The position numbers were made by a program, and so were the translations under genes. A DNA stretch of 28,332 nt, taken from NCBI GenBank assembly GCA_036267755.1, contig DATAVK010000004.1, positions 1 to 28,332 on the forward strand, written 5' to 3'. The DNA is from DATAVK01 sp036267755. Its GTDB lineage: Bacteria; Actinomycetota; Actinomycetes; JAFAQI01. Positions 15,622 to 25,180 of this stretch are shown here, in pieces. Position 1 is the first letter of the stretch. Each line of letters opens with the position of its first letter. The notes below the pieces were generated by a model. That model had not been told where the DNA came from, did not search any database, and saw nothing but the letters and a program-made list of their open reading frames with translations.

Positions 15622-16427
15622 CATCCGCAGCCGTGACCGATCTGCGCGAGGCCAGCGCGCGGCTACGTGACGCGGGTGTCCCGAGCCCCGATCATGACGC
15701 CCGCGAGCTCCTTCGGTACGCCGACGAGACCGACCAGGACCTCGATGAACTGCTCGCCGCGCGCGCCCGCCGGGTTCCGTTGCAGCACCTCCTCGGGACC
15801 GCCGGGTTCCGTTATCTCGAGCTCGCCGTTGGCCCGGGCGTCTTCGTTCCGCGACCCGAGACCGAGCTGCTGGTCGACGAGGTACTCGCGGCGCTTCGCC
15901 GCTCGACCTCGGCGCAGCCGATCGTCGTCGACCTGTGCGCGGGCAGCGGCGCCATCGGGCTGTCCGTGGTGCACGAGCACCCGTCGGCGTTCGTCCATCT
16001 CGTCGAGGCCTCGCCGGACGCGTTCGGCTGGCTGCAGCGCAACGCCGGACAGGTTCCCGACCGGGTCGAGCTCCACCTCGCCGACCTCGTGGACGCGCCG
16101 GCCGGGCTGGACGGCTCGGTCGACGTCGTCGCCTCGAACCCGCCGTACCTACCGCCCGAGGACGTCGACGCCGTCGACCCGGAGGTGCGTGACCACGACC
16201 CGGCGCTGGCGTTGTGGGCCGACGACGGCGGGTTGGCCGTGATCCGGCGCGTGGTGGACCGCGCCGTCGGCTTGCTGCGCCCGGATGGGACGCTGGTGGT
16301 CGAGCACTCGGAGCGTCACGCCGAGTCGGTCCCTGAACTGCTAGTTGCGACGGGGTTCGTCGATGTCGTGGCGCACGACGATCTCACCCGACGTCCCCGT
16401 TACACGACCGGCAGGCGCCCATGTTGA
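15618..16427 (+). CDS. prmC: Release factor N5-glutamine methyltransferase
   Basis: The 269-residue enzyme methylates the Gln of the GGQ motif in release factors, using S-adenosylmethionine. VPLQHLLGTAGFRYLELAVG and VFVPRPETELLVDE mark the start of the methyltransferase region, VVDLCAGSGAIGLSVV (about residues 102-117) binds the cofactor, and SNPPYLPP (about 172-179) is the NPPY catalytic motif that holds the Gln amide. GTG 15618 was chosen for its GTGA overlap with prfA; a GTG at 15633 is a possible alternative. Its 3' end overlaps the next gene by 7 bases. Confidence 0.96.
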   Translation: MTSAAVTDLREASARLRDAGVPSPDHDARELLRYADETDQDLDELLAARARRVPLQHLLGTAGFRYLELAVGPGVFVPRPETELLVDEVLAALRRSTSAQPIVVDLCAGSGAIGLSVVHEHPSAFVHLVEASPDAFGWLQRNAGQVPDRVELHLADLVDAPAGLDGSVDVVASNPPYLPPEDVDAVDPEVRDHDPALALWADDGGLAVIRRVVDRAVGLLRPDGTLVVEHSERHAESVPELLVATGFVDVVAHDDLTRRPRYTTGRRPC

Positions 16428-17071
16428 CCCGAGTCTTCGACTGTTCCCGCGCGGAAGAGCGCGAGATCGGGCTGGAAGAAGCGGCCGCCGCCATCCGGCG
16501 CGGGGAGCTCGTGGTGATGCCGACCGACACGGTGTACGGCGTGGCCGCAGATGCGTTCTCACCCGCGGCGGTCGAGACGCTGCTCTCGGCCAAGGGGCGC
16601 AACCGCATGATGCCGGTGCCGGTGCTCGTCGCCTCGGCCGAGATGCTCGATGCCCTCGTCGAGTCGCTGCCGGAGTCCGGGCGTGCGCTGACCGATGCGT
16701 TCTGGCCCGGAGCGCTGACCGTCGTTGTGCGCCACACCCCGCACCTGGCCTGGGATCTCGGCGAGACCCGCGGCACCGTCGCGGTCCGGATGCCCAACCA
16801 CGAGCTGGCCCGTGAGCTCGTGACGCTGACCGGCCCGCTCGCCGTCTCGAGCGCCAACCGCTCCGGCTACCCGGCCCCGGCGACGATGCTCGACGCCCGG
16901 CTGCAGCTCGGCGCCTCGGTCGCGGTGTACCTGGACGGCGGCCCGTCCGGCGAGACGCTCCCGTCGACGATCGTCGATGTCACCTCGGATCGGTCGCGGG
17001 TGCTGCGCGAAGGCGCCATCGGTATGGAGCGGCTGCGCGAGGTCGACCCGGAGATCGAGGAGGCCTGGTGA
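16421..17071 (+). CDS. L-threonylcarbamoyladenylate synthase (Sua5/YrdC/YwlC family)
   Basis: The 216-residue protein makes threonylcarbamoyl-AMP from threonine, bicarbonate and ATP for the t6A37 modification of ANN-decoding tRNAs. The YrdC fold is shown by GELVVMPTDTVYGVAADA (from about residue 28) and LLSAKGRNRMMPVPVLV, then FWPGALTVVV and SSANRSGYPAPAT. It ends after the YrdC domain and lacks the C-terminal Sua5 domain, so it is the short form. ATG 16421 lies inside prmC; the stop overlaps the next gene by 4 bases. The order prmC-sua5-phosphatase-glyA is also found in Bacillus (ywlC, ywlE, glyA). Confidence 0.94.
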   Translation: MLTRVFDCSRAEEREIGLEEAAAAIRRGELVVMPTDTVYGVAADAFSPAAVETLLSAKGRNRMMPVPVLVASAEMLDALVESLPESGRALTDAFWPGALTVVVRHTPHLAWDLGETRGTVAVRMPNHELARELVTLTGPLAVSSANRSGYPAPATMLDARLQLGASVAVYLDGGPSGETLPSTIVDVTSDRSRVLREGAIGMERLREVDPEIEEAW

Positions 17072-17670
17072 GTGGTCCGGCGTACCGGGTCCTCATGGTC
17101 TGCACCGGGAACATCTGCCGTTCCCCGATGGCCGAACGGCTGCTCGCGGCCCGGCTCCGCCAGCGGCTGGGTGAGGCGTCGGCGGACATCGCCGTCGGCA
17201 GTGCCGGCACGTGGGGCCTGGTCGGCGAGCCGATCCAGCCGAACGCCGTGGAGGCGCTGATCGCACGGGGTGGCGACCCCAGCGGATTCCAGGCGCGCGA
17301 GCTCACCGTGGACCTCGTGACCGAGGCCGACATGGTGCTGGGGATGACCCGGGATCACCGGGCGGCGGCCGTCACGCTGGACCCGCGGGCGTCGTCACGG
17401 ACCCTGACGTTGCGCGAGCTCGCCCGGCTGCTCGGGCCGGTGAGGGCCGCAGACATCCCGGGCGCCGAGCCCGCCGAGCGGTTGCGCGGCCTGCTGACCG
17501 CGGCCATCGGCAATCGTGGCATGGTGCCCGTGGCCGACCCCCGCGACGACGACATCGCCGACCCCTATGGGCTCTCGCGAGTGCACTACGAGCGGGCTGC
17601 GGACGAGATCGTCATGGCCCTCGAGGTCGTGCTGGACCGGCTGCAGCCGGCTGGCGGTCAGCCCGCCTGA
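17068..17670 (+). CDS. Low molecular weight protein-tyrosine phosphatase
   Basis: The 200-residue protein is a cytoplasmic phosphatase. VCTGNICRSPMAE near residue 11 contains the CX5R phosphate loop with the nucleophilic Cys and the Arg, and DDDIADPYGLS near residue 168 carries the general-acid Asp of the DP motif. The loop position that is Thr in the arginine phosphatase YwlE is Ile here, as in tyrosine-specific members, so phosphotyrosine is the better guess. The protein is about 40 residues longer than typical members, with an insert around residues 110-160. GTG 17068 overlaps the stop of the Sua5 gene. Its last 13 bases overlap the convergent gene that follows. Confidence 0.92.
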   Translation: MSGPAYRVLMVCTGNICRSPMAERLLAARLRQRLGEASADIAVGSAGTWGLVGEPIQPNAVEALIARGGDPSGFQARELTVDLVTEADMVLGMTRDHRAAAVTLDPRASSRTLTLRELARLLGPVRAADIPGAEPAERLRGLLTAAIGNRGMVPVADPRDDDIADPYGLSRVHYERAADEIVMALEVVLDRLQPAGGQPA

Positions 17671-18125
17671 CGCTGGAGCAGTTGGGCGCGTAGCGCGTCG
17701 GCGTGCAGCCGGAGCGCTGCGGCGAGCCGCTCCGGTGACGTGGCCCGGTGGCTCACCAGCAGCCGGACCAGCCGGAGCGTGCCGCGCTGCAGTCCCGACC
17801 AGCCGGAGGGCTCGGCCGTCGCGAACGCGTCGACCTGGCCCGGATCGAGCTCGGTGCTGTCGGCGAGCTCGACGAGCGCGGCATCGGTGAGCAGCGCGGC
17901 CTCCACGAGCAGGACCGAGACGTCCTCGTCGTCGGCGCCCGGCGGCCGGTACAACCGTCGGCGAGCGGCAACGGTGGTCCGCAGCGCCTCCGCCACCAGC
18001 CACCAGACGGTGGTCGGAACCACTTCGGCCGCGGGCTTGCCCCGCAGCAGCGACACCATCGCGGCGTCCCCCGCGACCTCGACGAGCACGTCTTCGGACG
18101 GGGAGCTGAGCTGCTGGGCGGTCAT
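17658..18125 (-). CDS. Unrecognised 155-residue protein
   Basis: I do not recognise this protein. It is helical in appearance, has no cysteine, no signal peptide and no membrane segment, and shows Leu/Ala/Arg-rich helices in the C-terminal half (LRLVRLLVSHRATSPERLAA). The evidence that it is real is a strong ribosome site, AGGAGG 5 bases before the ATG at 18125, and an amino-acid composition more balanced than the shadow frames on the other strand. It converges with the phosphatase gene and overlaps it by 13 bases, and is divergent from glyA across 136 bases. It interrupts the otherwise same-strand ptp-glyA order. Confidence 0.65.
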   Translation of the reverse strand: MTAQQLSSPSEDVLVEVAGDAAMVSLLRGKPAAEVVPTTVWWLVAEALRTTVAARRRLYRPPGADDEDVSVLLVEAALLTDAALVELADSTELDPGQVDAFATAEPSGWSGLQRGTLRLVRLLVSHRATSPERLAAALRLHADALRAQLLQRQAG

Positions 18126-18261
18126 CGCTGCCTCCTACGGCATCTCGCGCGGCGCGTGACACGAATGTCGACGGTGGACCTGAGGGCGAGATGAGACCAA
18201 CCTGACGGCATACAGTGAGGGCCCGCCAACGCCCGCGACGCGATGCCGCCGGAGGACACCG
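18126..18261. promoter_or_regulatory. Divergent promoter region before glyA
   Basis: This 136-base gap must hold the promoters of glyA and of the opposite unknown gene. TACAGT at 18211-18216 could be a -10 for glyA, but no good -35 is found at the right distance. No riboswitch-like structure was recognised by eye. Confidence 0.3.
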
Positions 18262-19533
18262 ATGACCGAGCCGACACCCTTCTGGGGACCAGACTTCGAC
18301 GCGCTGCGCGCGACCGACCCCGAGATCGCCGACGTCGTGGTCGATGAGCTCGACCGGTTGCGTGGCGGGCTGCAGCTGATCGCCAGCGAGAACTTCACCT
18401 CGCCGGCCGTGCTGGCAGCGCTCGGGTCGACGCTGTCCAACAAGTACGCCGAGGGTTATCCGGGCAAGCGCTACTACGGCGGCTGCGAGGTCGTGGACCG
18501 CGCCGAGAACATCGGCATCGCCCGCGCCAAGGAGCTGCTCGGAGCCGAGCACGCCAATCTGCAGCCGCACTCCGGCGCCAGCGCCAACCTGGCGACGTAC
18601 GCGGCCCTGCTCACCCCGGGCGACACGGTGCTCGCGATGAGCCTGCCGCACGGGGGGCACCTCACGCACGGCAGCAAGGTCAACTTCTCGGGCAAGTGGT
18701 TCAACACCATCGGGTACGGCGTGCGCGAGGACGACGAGCTCATCGACTACGACCAGGTCCGCGACCTGGCCCGCGAGCATCAGCCCAAGATGATCATCTG
18801 TGGCGCTACGGCGTACCCGCGACTGATCGACTTCGCGAAGTTCCGCGAGATCGCCGACGAGGTCGGTGCCTGGCTGATGGTCGACGCGGCGCACTTCATC
18901 GGCCTGGTCGCCGGCAAGGCGATCCCGTCGCCGGTGCCCTACGCCGACGTCGTGACGTTCACGACGCACAAGGTGCTGCGGGGTCCACGTGGCGGCATGA
19001 TCGTGTGCAAGGAGGAGCTCGGCGCGCGGATCGACAAGGCGGTGTTCCCGTTTAGCCAGGGCGGCCCGCTGATGCACGCGGTCGCTGCCAAGGCGGTCGC
19101 GCTGAAGGAAGCCGCTACGCCGGAGTACCAGGCCTACACCCGCCAGGTCATTGCGAACGCCCAGACGCTCACCGACGGGCTCGCCGCGGAGGGCATGCGC
19201 CCGGTCAGCGGCGGGACCGACACCCACCTGGCGCTGATCGACCTGCGGGGCATCGGCGTCACGGGCAAGGACGCCGAGGCTCGGTGCGGGGCGGCCCAGA
19301 TCGTGCTCAACAAGAACTCCATCCCCTACGACCCCGAGCCACCCTCCATCGGCTCCGGCGTCCGGGTGGGGACACCGTCGGTCACCACTCAGGGCATGGC
19401 CGAGGGCGAGATGAAGGAGATCGCCTCGCTGATCGCGAGAGCGGTCCGAGATGCCGACGGCACCGCCGCCGGTGAGGTCGCGCAGGCGGTATCGGCCGTG
19501 GTGACCGCCCACCCGGCGTACCCCCGCGGCTGA
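18262..19533 (+). CDS. glyA: Serine hydroxymethyltransferase
   Basis: The 423-residue PLP enzyme interconverts serine and glycine with tetrahydrofolate, feeding one-carbon units. LIASENFTSPAVLAALGS near residue 39 is the classic N-terminal motif; SNKYAEGYPGKRYYGGCE follows. The PLP lysine is Lys237 in VVTFTTHKVLRGPRGG, and the C-terminal GSGVRVGTPSVTTQGM binds the substrate carboxylate with its Arg. GGAGGA at 18251-18256 lies 5 bases before the ATG. Only 12 bases separate it from the downstream transferase gene, so the two are probably cotranscribed. Confidence 0.97.
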   Translation: MTEPTPFWGPDFDALRATDPEIADVVVDELDRLRGGLQLIASENFTSPAVLAALGSTLSNKYAEGYPGKRYYGGCEVVDRAENIGIARAKELLGAEHANLQPHSGASANLATYAALLTPGDTVLAMSLPHGGHLTHGSKVNFSGKWFNTIGYGVREDDELIDYDQVRDLAREHQPKMIICGATAYPRLIDFAKFREIADEVGAWLMVDAAHFIGLVAGKAIPSPVPYADVVTFTTHKVLRGPRGGMIVCKEELGARIDKAVFPFSQGGPLMHAVAAKAVALKEAATPEYQAYTRQVIANAQTLTDGLAAEGMRPVSGGTDTHLALIDLRGIGVTGKDAEARCGAAQIVLNKNSIPYDPEPPSIGSGVRVGTPSVTTQGMAEGEMKEIASLIARAVRDADGTAAGEVAQAVSAVVTAHPAYPRG

Positions 19534-19545
19534 GGCGGACCGGCC

Positions 19546-20658
19546 GTGCGTGAGTACGTCCTCACGGGTGTACTCGTCGCCGCGGTCACCTACCTGCTAA
19601 CGCCGTACGCCCGGCTGATCGCGATCCGGTTCCACGCGTTCACGGAGGTCCGTGACCGCGACGTGCACACGATTCCGACACCGCGGCTCGGTGGCCTCGC
19701 GATGTACATCGGGCTGTGCGCCGGGCTGCTGGTGGCGAACCAGCTGCAGACGTTGCACCAGGTCTTCCGCTACAGCGACTGGAAGGGCGTCGTGTACGGC
19801 GGTGGGTTGCTGGTGCTGCTCGGAGCCGCCGATGACCGGTGGGACCTTGACGCGCTGACCAAGCTCGCCGGACAGATCCTCGCCGCCGGGATCATGGTGC
19901 TCAACGGCGTCCAGCTGATCTATCTCCCGATCCCGGACCGGTCCGTGGGATACCTGTCGCTGGGGCCCGACCTCGGCGTACCGCTGACCATCGTCTTCGT
20001 CGTCGTCACGATCAACGCGGTCAACTTCATCGACGGTCTCGACGGCCTCGCCGCGGGCGTCGTCGCGATCGCCTCACTGTCATTCTTCGCGTACTCCTAC
20101 GAGTTGTCCGTCGTACACCACCTGGAGCGGGCGTCGCCACCGACCCTGCTCACCGCGGTGCTGGCCGGCGCCTGTCTGGGCTTCCTGCCGCACAACTTCA
20201 ACCCGGCCCGGATTTTCATGGGCGACTCGGGGTCGATGCTGCTTGGCCTGGTGCTGGCCGCGGCGACCATCAGCCTCACCGGGTCGTTCGACCCGAGCGT
20301 GATCCCGTCGTACGACTTCGCGCCGGGTCTGCTCCCGCTGCTGCTTCCGGTCGCGGTGCTCGCGGTCCCGCTCGTCGACCTGCTGCTCGCTGTGCTGCGG
20401 CGGAGCCGTCGCGGCGTGGCGCCGTGGGCGCCGGACAAGAAGCACCTGCACCACCGGCTGCTCACCATGGGGCACTCGCACGCCCGCGCGGTGGTGATCA
20501 TGTATCTGTGGTCGGCGCTGATCGCCGGCGGCACCGTCGCGGTGGCGCTCTCGCACGGCCGGCCGCTGCTGGTGCTCTCGGTCATCCTCGCGGGCGCGAC
20601 CATCTTGTTGGTGGCGAGCAACATCCCGAGGCTGCGTCACATCAACTCCCACCCCTAA
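19546..20658 (+). CDS. wecA: Undecaprenyl/decaprenyl-phosphate GlcNAc-1-phosphate transferase (WecA/Rfe family)
   Basis: The 370-residue integral membrane enzyme transfers GlcNAc-1-phosphate from UDP-GlcNAc to a polyprenyl phosphate, the first step of arabinogalactan, teichoic acid or other wall polymer synthesis. About ten or eleven hydrophobic segments are visible. LGAADDRWDLDALTK contains the Asp-Asp motif, VNFIDGLDGLAAG the catalytic region and FMGDSGSMLLG the metal/nucleotide contact. The cytoplasmic HLHHRLLTMGHSH is the His-rich motif of the WecA branch, separating it from MraY. It starts at GTG 19546. In most Actinobacteria it directly precedes the atp genes; here 7.3 kb lie between. 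Confidence 0.92.
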   Translation: MREYVLTGVLVAAVTYLLTPYARLIAIRFHAFTEVRDRDVHTIPTPRLGGLAMYIGLCAGLLVANQLQTLHQVFRYSDWKGVVYGGGLLVLLGAADDRWDLDALTKLAGQILAAGIMVLNGVQLIYLPIPDRSVGYLSLGPDLGVPLTIVFVVVTINAVNFIDGLDGLAAGVVAIASLSFFAYSYELSVVHHLERASPPTLLTAVLAGACLGFLPHNFNPARIFMGDSGSMLLGLVLAAATISLTGSFDPSVIPSYDFAPGLLPLLLPVAVLAVPLVDLLLAVLRRSRRGVAPWAPDKKHLHHRLLTMGHSHARAVVIMYLWSALIAGGTVAVALSHGRPLLVLSVILAGATILLVASNIPRLRHINSHP

Positions 20659-20664
20659 CCCCAC

Positions 20665-20689
20665 CCGCACCAATGGCCCATTGGTGCGG
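20665..20689. terminator. Near-perfect palindrome, bidirectional terminator candidate
   Basis: Arms 20665-20676 and 20678-20689 are perfect 12-base complements around one base, giving in RNA a stem of about 10 bp with a GGCCC loop. It lies 7 bases after the wecA stop and faces the converging aldehyde dehydrogenase gene. There is no T-tract. Confidence 0.6.
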
Positions 20690-20760
20690 CTATGGCAACA
20701 CCAATGGCCCATGCGTGCGGCCATGGCATCACCAATGGGCCATGCGTGTGGGGTTACGCG
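20668..20760. repeat. Three-copy 31-base tandem repeat
   Basis: Copies begin at 20668, 20699 and 20730, exactly 31 bases apart. Each starts CACCAATGG(C/G)CCAT. Copies 1 and 2 match over nearly the whole unit (differences at about four positions); copy 3 matches for about 20 bases and then runs over the stop codon of the converging gene (20754-20756). The first copy overlaps the 12-bp palindrome. The repeat fills the gap between wecA and the catabolic cassette. Confidence 0.75.
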
Positions 20761-22235
20761 GTGAAGATGGTGCGGTGCCAGGGCTTGCGGGCGACACCGG
20801 TCCGGTCGACCATCACGTGCTTGACGACGGTGTAGTCCTCCAGCGAGTACCGGCTCATGTCCTTGCCGTACCCCGACTGCTTGTAGCCACCGTGCGGCAT
20901 CTCGCTGATGATCGGGATGTGGTCGTTGATCCAGACCACCCCGGCCCGGATGTCGCGGCTGGCGCGAGCCGACCGCGCCACGTCACGGGTCCAGGCCGAT
21001 GCGGCCAGACCGTACGGCGTGTCGTTCGCCAGTCGGATGCCCTCGTCGTCGCTGTCGAATGGAAGCGCGACCAGCACCGGCCCGAAGACCTCCTGCTGGA
21101 CGATCGCGGAGTCCTGGGCCGCGTCGACGATCAGGGTCGGCTCGTAGTACCAGCCGGCGCCCAGCTCTGACGCGGTGGGCGCGCGGCCGCCGCACACCAC
21201 ACGTGCCCCGTCGTCGCGCGCTCCGTTCACCAGCGCGGCAACCCGCTCTCGATGGCTGGCAGTGATCAGCGGCCCGAGGTCGGTCGCCGGATCAGCGGTG
21301 GGTCCGAGCCGGACCGTGGCCATCAGGTCGGCGACCCCGGCGACGAACGCCTCGTACAGCGGACGCTGCACATAGGCGCGGGTAGCGGCGGTGCAGTCCT
21401 GACCGGTATTGATGAGCGAGCCGGCGACAGCACCGTGCACCGCAGCCTCGAGGTCGGCATCGTCGAAGACGACGAACGGTGCCTTGCCGCCGAGCTCCAT
21501 GTGCATCCGCTTGACGCTGTGAGACGCGGTCGCGATGACCTGCTTCCCGGCGTGCGTCGAACCGGTGAACGACACCATGTCGACCTCGGCGTGCGCGACC
21601 AGATGTTGGCCGACATCGGACCCGGTGCCGGTCACGACGTTGACCACGCCCGGCGGCAGCCCGGCCTCGACGGCAGCCTCGGCGAGCATCATCGAGGTCA
21701 GCGGCGTCAGCTCGGAGGGCTTGAGCACGATCGTGTTGCCGGCCGCGATCGCCGGCAGGATCTTCCACCCGGCCATCTGCAGCGGATAGTTCCACGGCGC
21801 GATCGACCCGACCACGCCGATCGCCTCGCGCCGGATCGAGCTGGTGTGGTCGGGGGAGTACTCCCCGCTGGCCAGACCCTCCGGGTGGCGGGCAGCACCC
21901 GCGAAGAACGCGACGTTGTCGACGGTTCCGGGTACGTCGAACTCGCGCGCCAACCGGATCGGCTTGCCCGCCTGCCGGCTTTCGGTCACGGCGTAGTCCT
22001 CGGCCCGCTCGTCGAGCAGCACCGCCAGCCGGTTGAGGACCGCTGACCGCTCCGCCGGTGTCGCCGTCGACCACTCCGGAAAGGCGCGTCGCGCTGCCGC
22101 GACCGCCCGCTCGACGTCGGACACATCGGCGAGGTCGATCTCGATCAGTACCTCGCCGGTGGACGGGTTGTGCCGCGGCAGGCAGATGCCCGAGCTGCCG
22201 GTGGCCGGCTTGCCGTCGATGAACTGCGTGCTCAT
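20754..22235 (-). CDS. Gamma-aminobutyraldehyde/aminoaldehyde dehydrogenase (PatD/PuuC-like)
   Basis: The 493-residue NAD(P)-dependent aldehyde dehydrogenase should oxidise a short aminoaldehyde (4-aminobutanal to GABA, or 3-aminopropanal to beta-alanine). The general-base Glu247 is in MHMELGGKAP and the catalytic Cys281 in LINTGQDCTAATRAY, a form characteristic of the aminobutyraldehyde dehydrogenases; IAPWNYPLQMAGWKILPAIA and the C-terminal PHGGYKQSGYGKDMS also fit. The start at ATG 22235 has GAGGAG 6 bases upstream. It lies 48 bases after the MocR gene on the same strand and is probably cotranscribed. The aldehyde would come from the aminotransferase or FAD oxidase of the divergent arm. 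Confidence 0.9.
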   Translation of the reverse strand: MSTQFIDGKPATGSSGICLPRHNPSTGEVLIEIDLADVSDVERAVAAARRAFPEWSTATPAERSAVLNRLAVLLDERAEDYAVTESRQAGKPIRLAREFDVPGTVDNVAFFAGAARHPEGLASGEYSPDHTSSIRREAIGVVGSIAPWNYPLQMAGWKILPAIAAGNTIVLKPSELTPLTSMMLAEAAVEAGLPPGVVNVVTGTGSDVGQHLVAHAEVDMVSFTGSTHAGKQVIATASHSVKRMHMELGGKAPFVVFDDADLEAAVHGAVAGSLINTGQDCTAATRAYVQRPLYEAFVAGVADLMATVRLGPTADPATDLGPLITASHRERVAALVNGARDDGARVVCGGRAPTASELGAGWYYEPTLIVDAAQDSAIVQQEVFGPVLVALPFDSDDEGIRLANDTPYGLAASAWTRDVARSARASRDIRAGVVWINDHIPIISEMPHGGYKQSGYGKDMSRYSLEDYTVVKHVMVDRTGVARKPWHRTIFTA

Positions 22236-22283
22236 GGCTGTCTCCTCATCGCACCGACGTTTCGCACCGCGCCCGCCGCCATC

Positions 22284-23630
22284 TCATCGCGCCCCCGCCC
22301 AGCTGCCGGCCCGTGCCGCGGCGGCGAGCTCACCTGCGACGCGATCGACGTCGTCGGCGAGCAGCCCGGTCGTGACTCGAAGGTACGGCGGGGCGTCTCG
22401 TCGTACCGCGAACGGCGCCCCTGCGGTCGCGCCGATCCCTGCGCTGGCCAACCGGAGCAGGGCGGCGGTCTCGTCCGCGACCGGGAGCCAGATGTTCAGG
22501 CCGTCGCGGCCGCCGACGGTGATCCCGCGCTCGGCCAACGCGGCAACGACCGCGGACCGCCGGTCGGCGTACGCGGCCCGGGCGCGGTCCACGGTGGCCT
22601 GGCTGGCCGGCTGGGTCAGCAGGTCGAGCAGGACGTGTTGCAGCAACCGGCTGCTCCAGCCCTGGCCGAGGTAGCGGCGGGCGACGACGGGGTCCAGCAG
22701 TCGGGCCGGGCCGCCGACGGCGGCGAGCCGCAGGTCAGGGCCGAGCGACTTGGAGTAGCTGCGGATGTGCACCACTCGATCGGGCAGCCGGTCCGCCAGG
22801 CTCACCAGGGGCGAGGCGGCGACGGCGCCCGCAGAGTCATTTTCGATGACGATGGCCGAGGTCGGCCGCAGGACGTCGGCGAGGGCGTCGGCGCGGGTCT
22901 CGGTCAGCGACGCGCCGGTCGGGTTCTGTGCCCGCGGCTGCAGGTGGAAAACCGTGGCCCCGGCCGCGACTGCCGTGGCGAGCGAGCCTGGCAGCGGACC
23001 GTTGTCGTCCAGGTCGACCGCGATCGTCTCGGCGCCGACCGCGTCGAGCAGATCGAGCAGCGGCGGGAAGCACGGGTGCTCGACCGCGACCCGATCGCCG
23101 TACCGAACGGTCGTCGCGGTCAGCAGGTCGAGCGCGTCCATCGCGCCGTCGACCACCGTCAGCGTCTCCGCCTCGAACGGCCAGCTACGGGTCAGCTCGG
23201 CGAGCAGCTCCGGCAGGACCGGCGCGTCGAGGTAGCTACCGCTGGACGCCACACGTTCCAGCCGACGGAATGCCGGCCCGAGATCGGGCAGCAACGTCGG
23301 GTCCGGGACACCGGTCGAGAGGTCGACCGCGAAGTTCGCGGTGTGCTCGAGGGCTCGCCGGTAACGGGTCGGGCCGTTGCCGAAGCCGGTGGAGACGACG
23401 GTGCCGCGGCGGCCGTCGGTCGCGATCGTCCCCGACCGCACCAGCAGCGCCCAGGCCGAGCTCACGGTGGTGGGGGAGAGCGCGAGCTCGGCAGCGACGG
23501 TGCGGATCGGGGCCAGTCGCTGGCCGCCGACCAGCGAGCCGTCGCTCACCGCCCGGCTGACGGCGCGGGCCAGGCCGCGCGCGGTGGGCTCGTCGAGGTG
23601 CCGCCGCACCTCGTCGATGGTCTTTGTCAC
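22284..23630 (-). CDS. MocR/GabR-type PLP-dependent transcriptional regulator
   Basis: The 448-residue protein fuses a GntR-like winged helix (about residues 14-80, QRLAPIRTVAAELALSPTTV) to a fold-type I aminotransferase domain (about 100-440). AQNPTGA (234-240) and the PLP lysine Lys294 in IRSYSKSLGPDLR are present. The segment that in GabR reads EDDY is ENDS here (residues 263-266), so the usual Tyr near the PLP oxygen and one Asp are changed. It would sense an amine or PLP adduct and control the divergent promoters beside it. It begins with GTG 23630, close to the -10 candidate, and has no ribosome site, so it may be translated from a leaderless message. Confidence 0.88.
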   Translation of the reverse strand: MTKTIDEVRRHLDEPTARGLARAVSRAVSDGSLVGGQRLAPIRTVAAELALSPTTVSSAWALLVRSGTIATDGRRGTVVSTGFGNGPTRYRRALEHTANFAVDLSTGVPDPTLLPDLGPAFRRLERVASSGSYLDAPVLPELLAELTRSWPFEAETLTVVDGAMDALDLLTATTVRYGDRVAVEHPCFPPLLDLLDAVGAETIAVDLDDNGPLPGSLATAVAAGATVFHLQPRAQNPTGASLTETRADALADVLRPTSAIVIENDSAGAVAASPLVSLADRLPDRVVHIRSYSKSLGPDLRLAAVGGPARLLDPVVARRYLGQGWSSRLLQHVLLDLLTQPASQATVDRARAAYADRRSAVVAALAERGITVGGRDGLNIWLPVADETAALLRLASAGIGATAGAPFAVRRDAPPYLRVTTGLLADDVDRVAGELAAAARAGSWAGAR

Positions 23631-23681
23631 AGCACAGAACTTATATTGTGCGGGAGTTGGCTGTCACGTTACGGTTGACCC
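23631..23681. promoter_or_regulatory. Divergent promoter/operator of the amine cassette
   Basis: This 51-base gap between the MocR gene and the semialdehyde dehydrogenase gene contains the AT-rich stretch ACTTATATTG, rare in this GC-rich window. For the leftward gene, GTGACA (complement of 23662-23667) and TATAAG (complement of 23640-23645) with a 16-base spacer match -35/-10 well. GCACA (23632-23636) and TGTGC (23647-23651) form an inverted repeat around the -10 box and could be a regulator site. No clear -35 or ribosome site was found for the rightward gene. Confidence 0.5.
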
Positions 23682-25172
<1,491 letters not shown>

Positions 25173-25180
25173 GACCTCCC

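Noticed and set aside
20668..20760. CRISPR-like array
   Set aside because: Three 31-base units directly abut each other with no spacers, and no cas gene is present.
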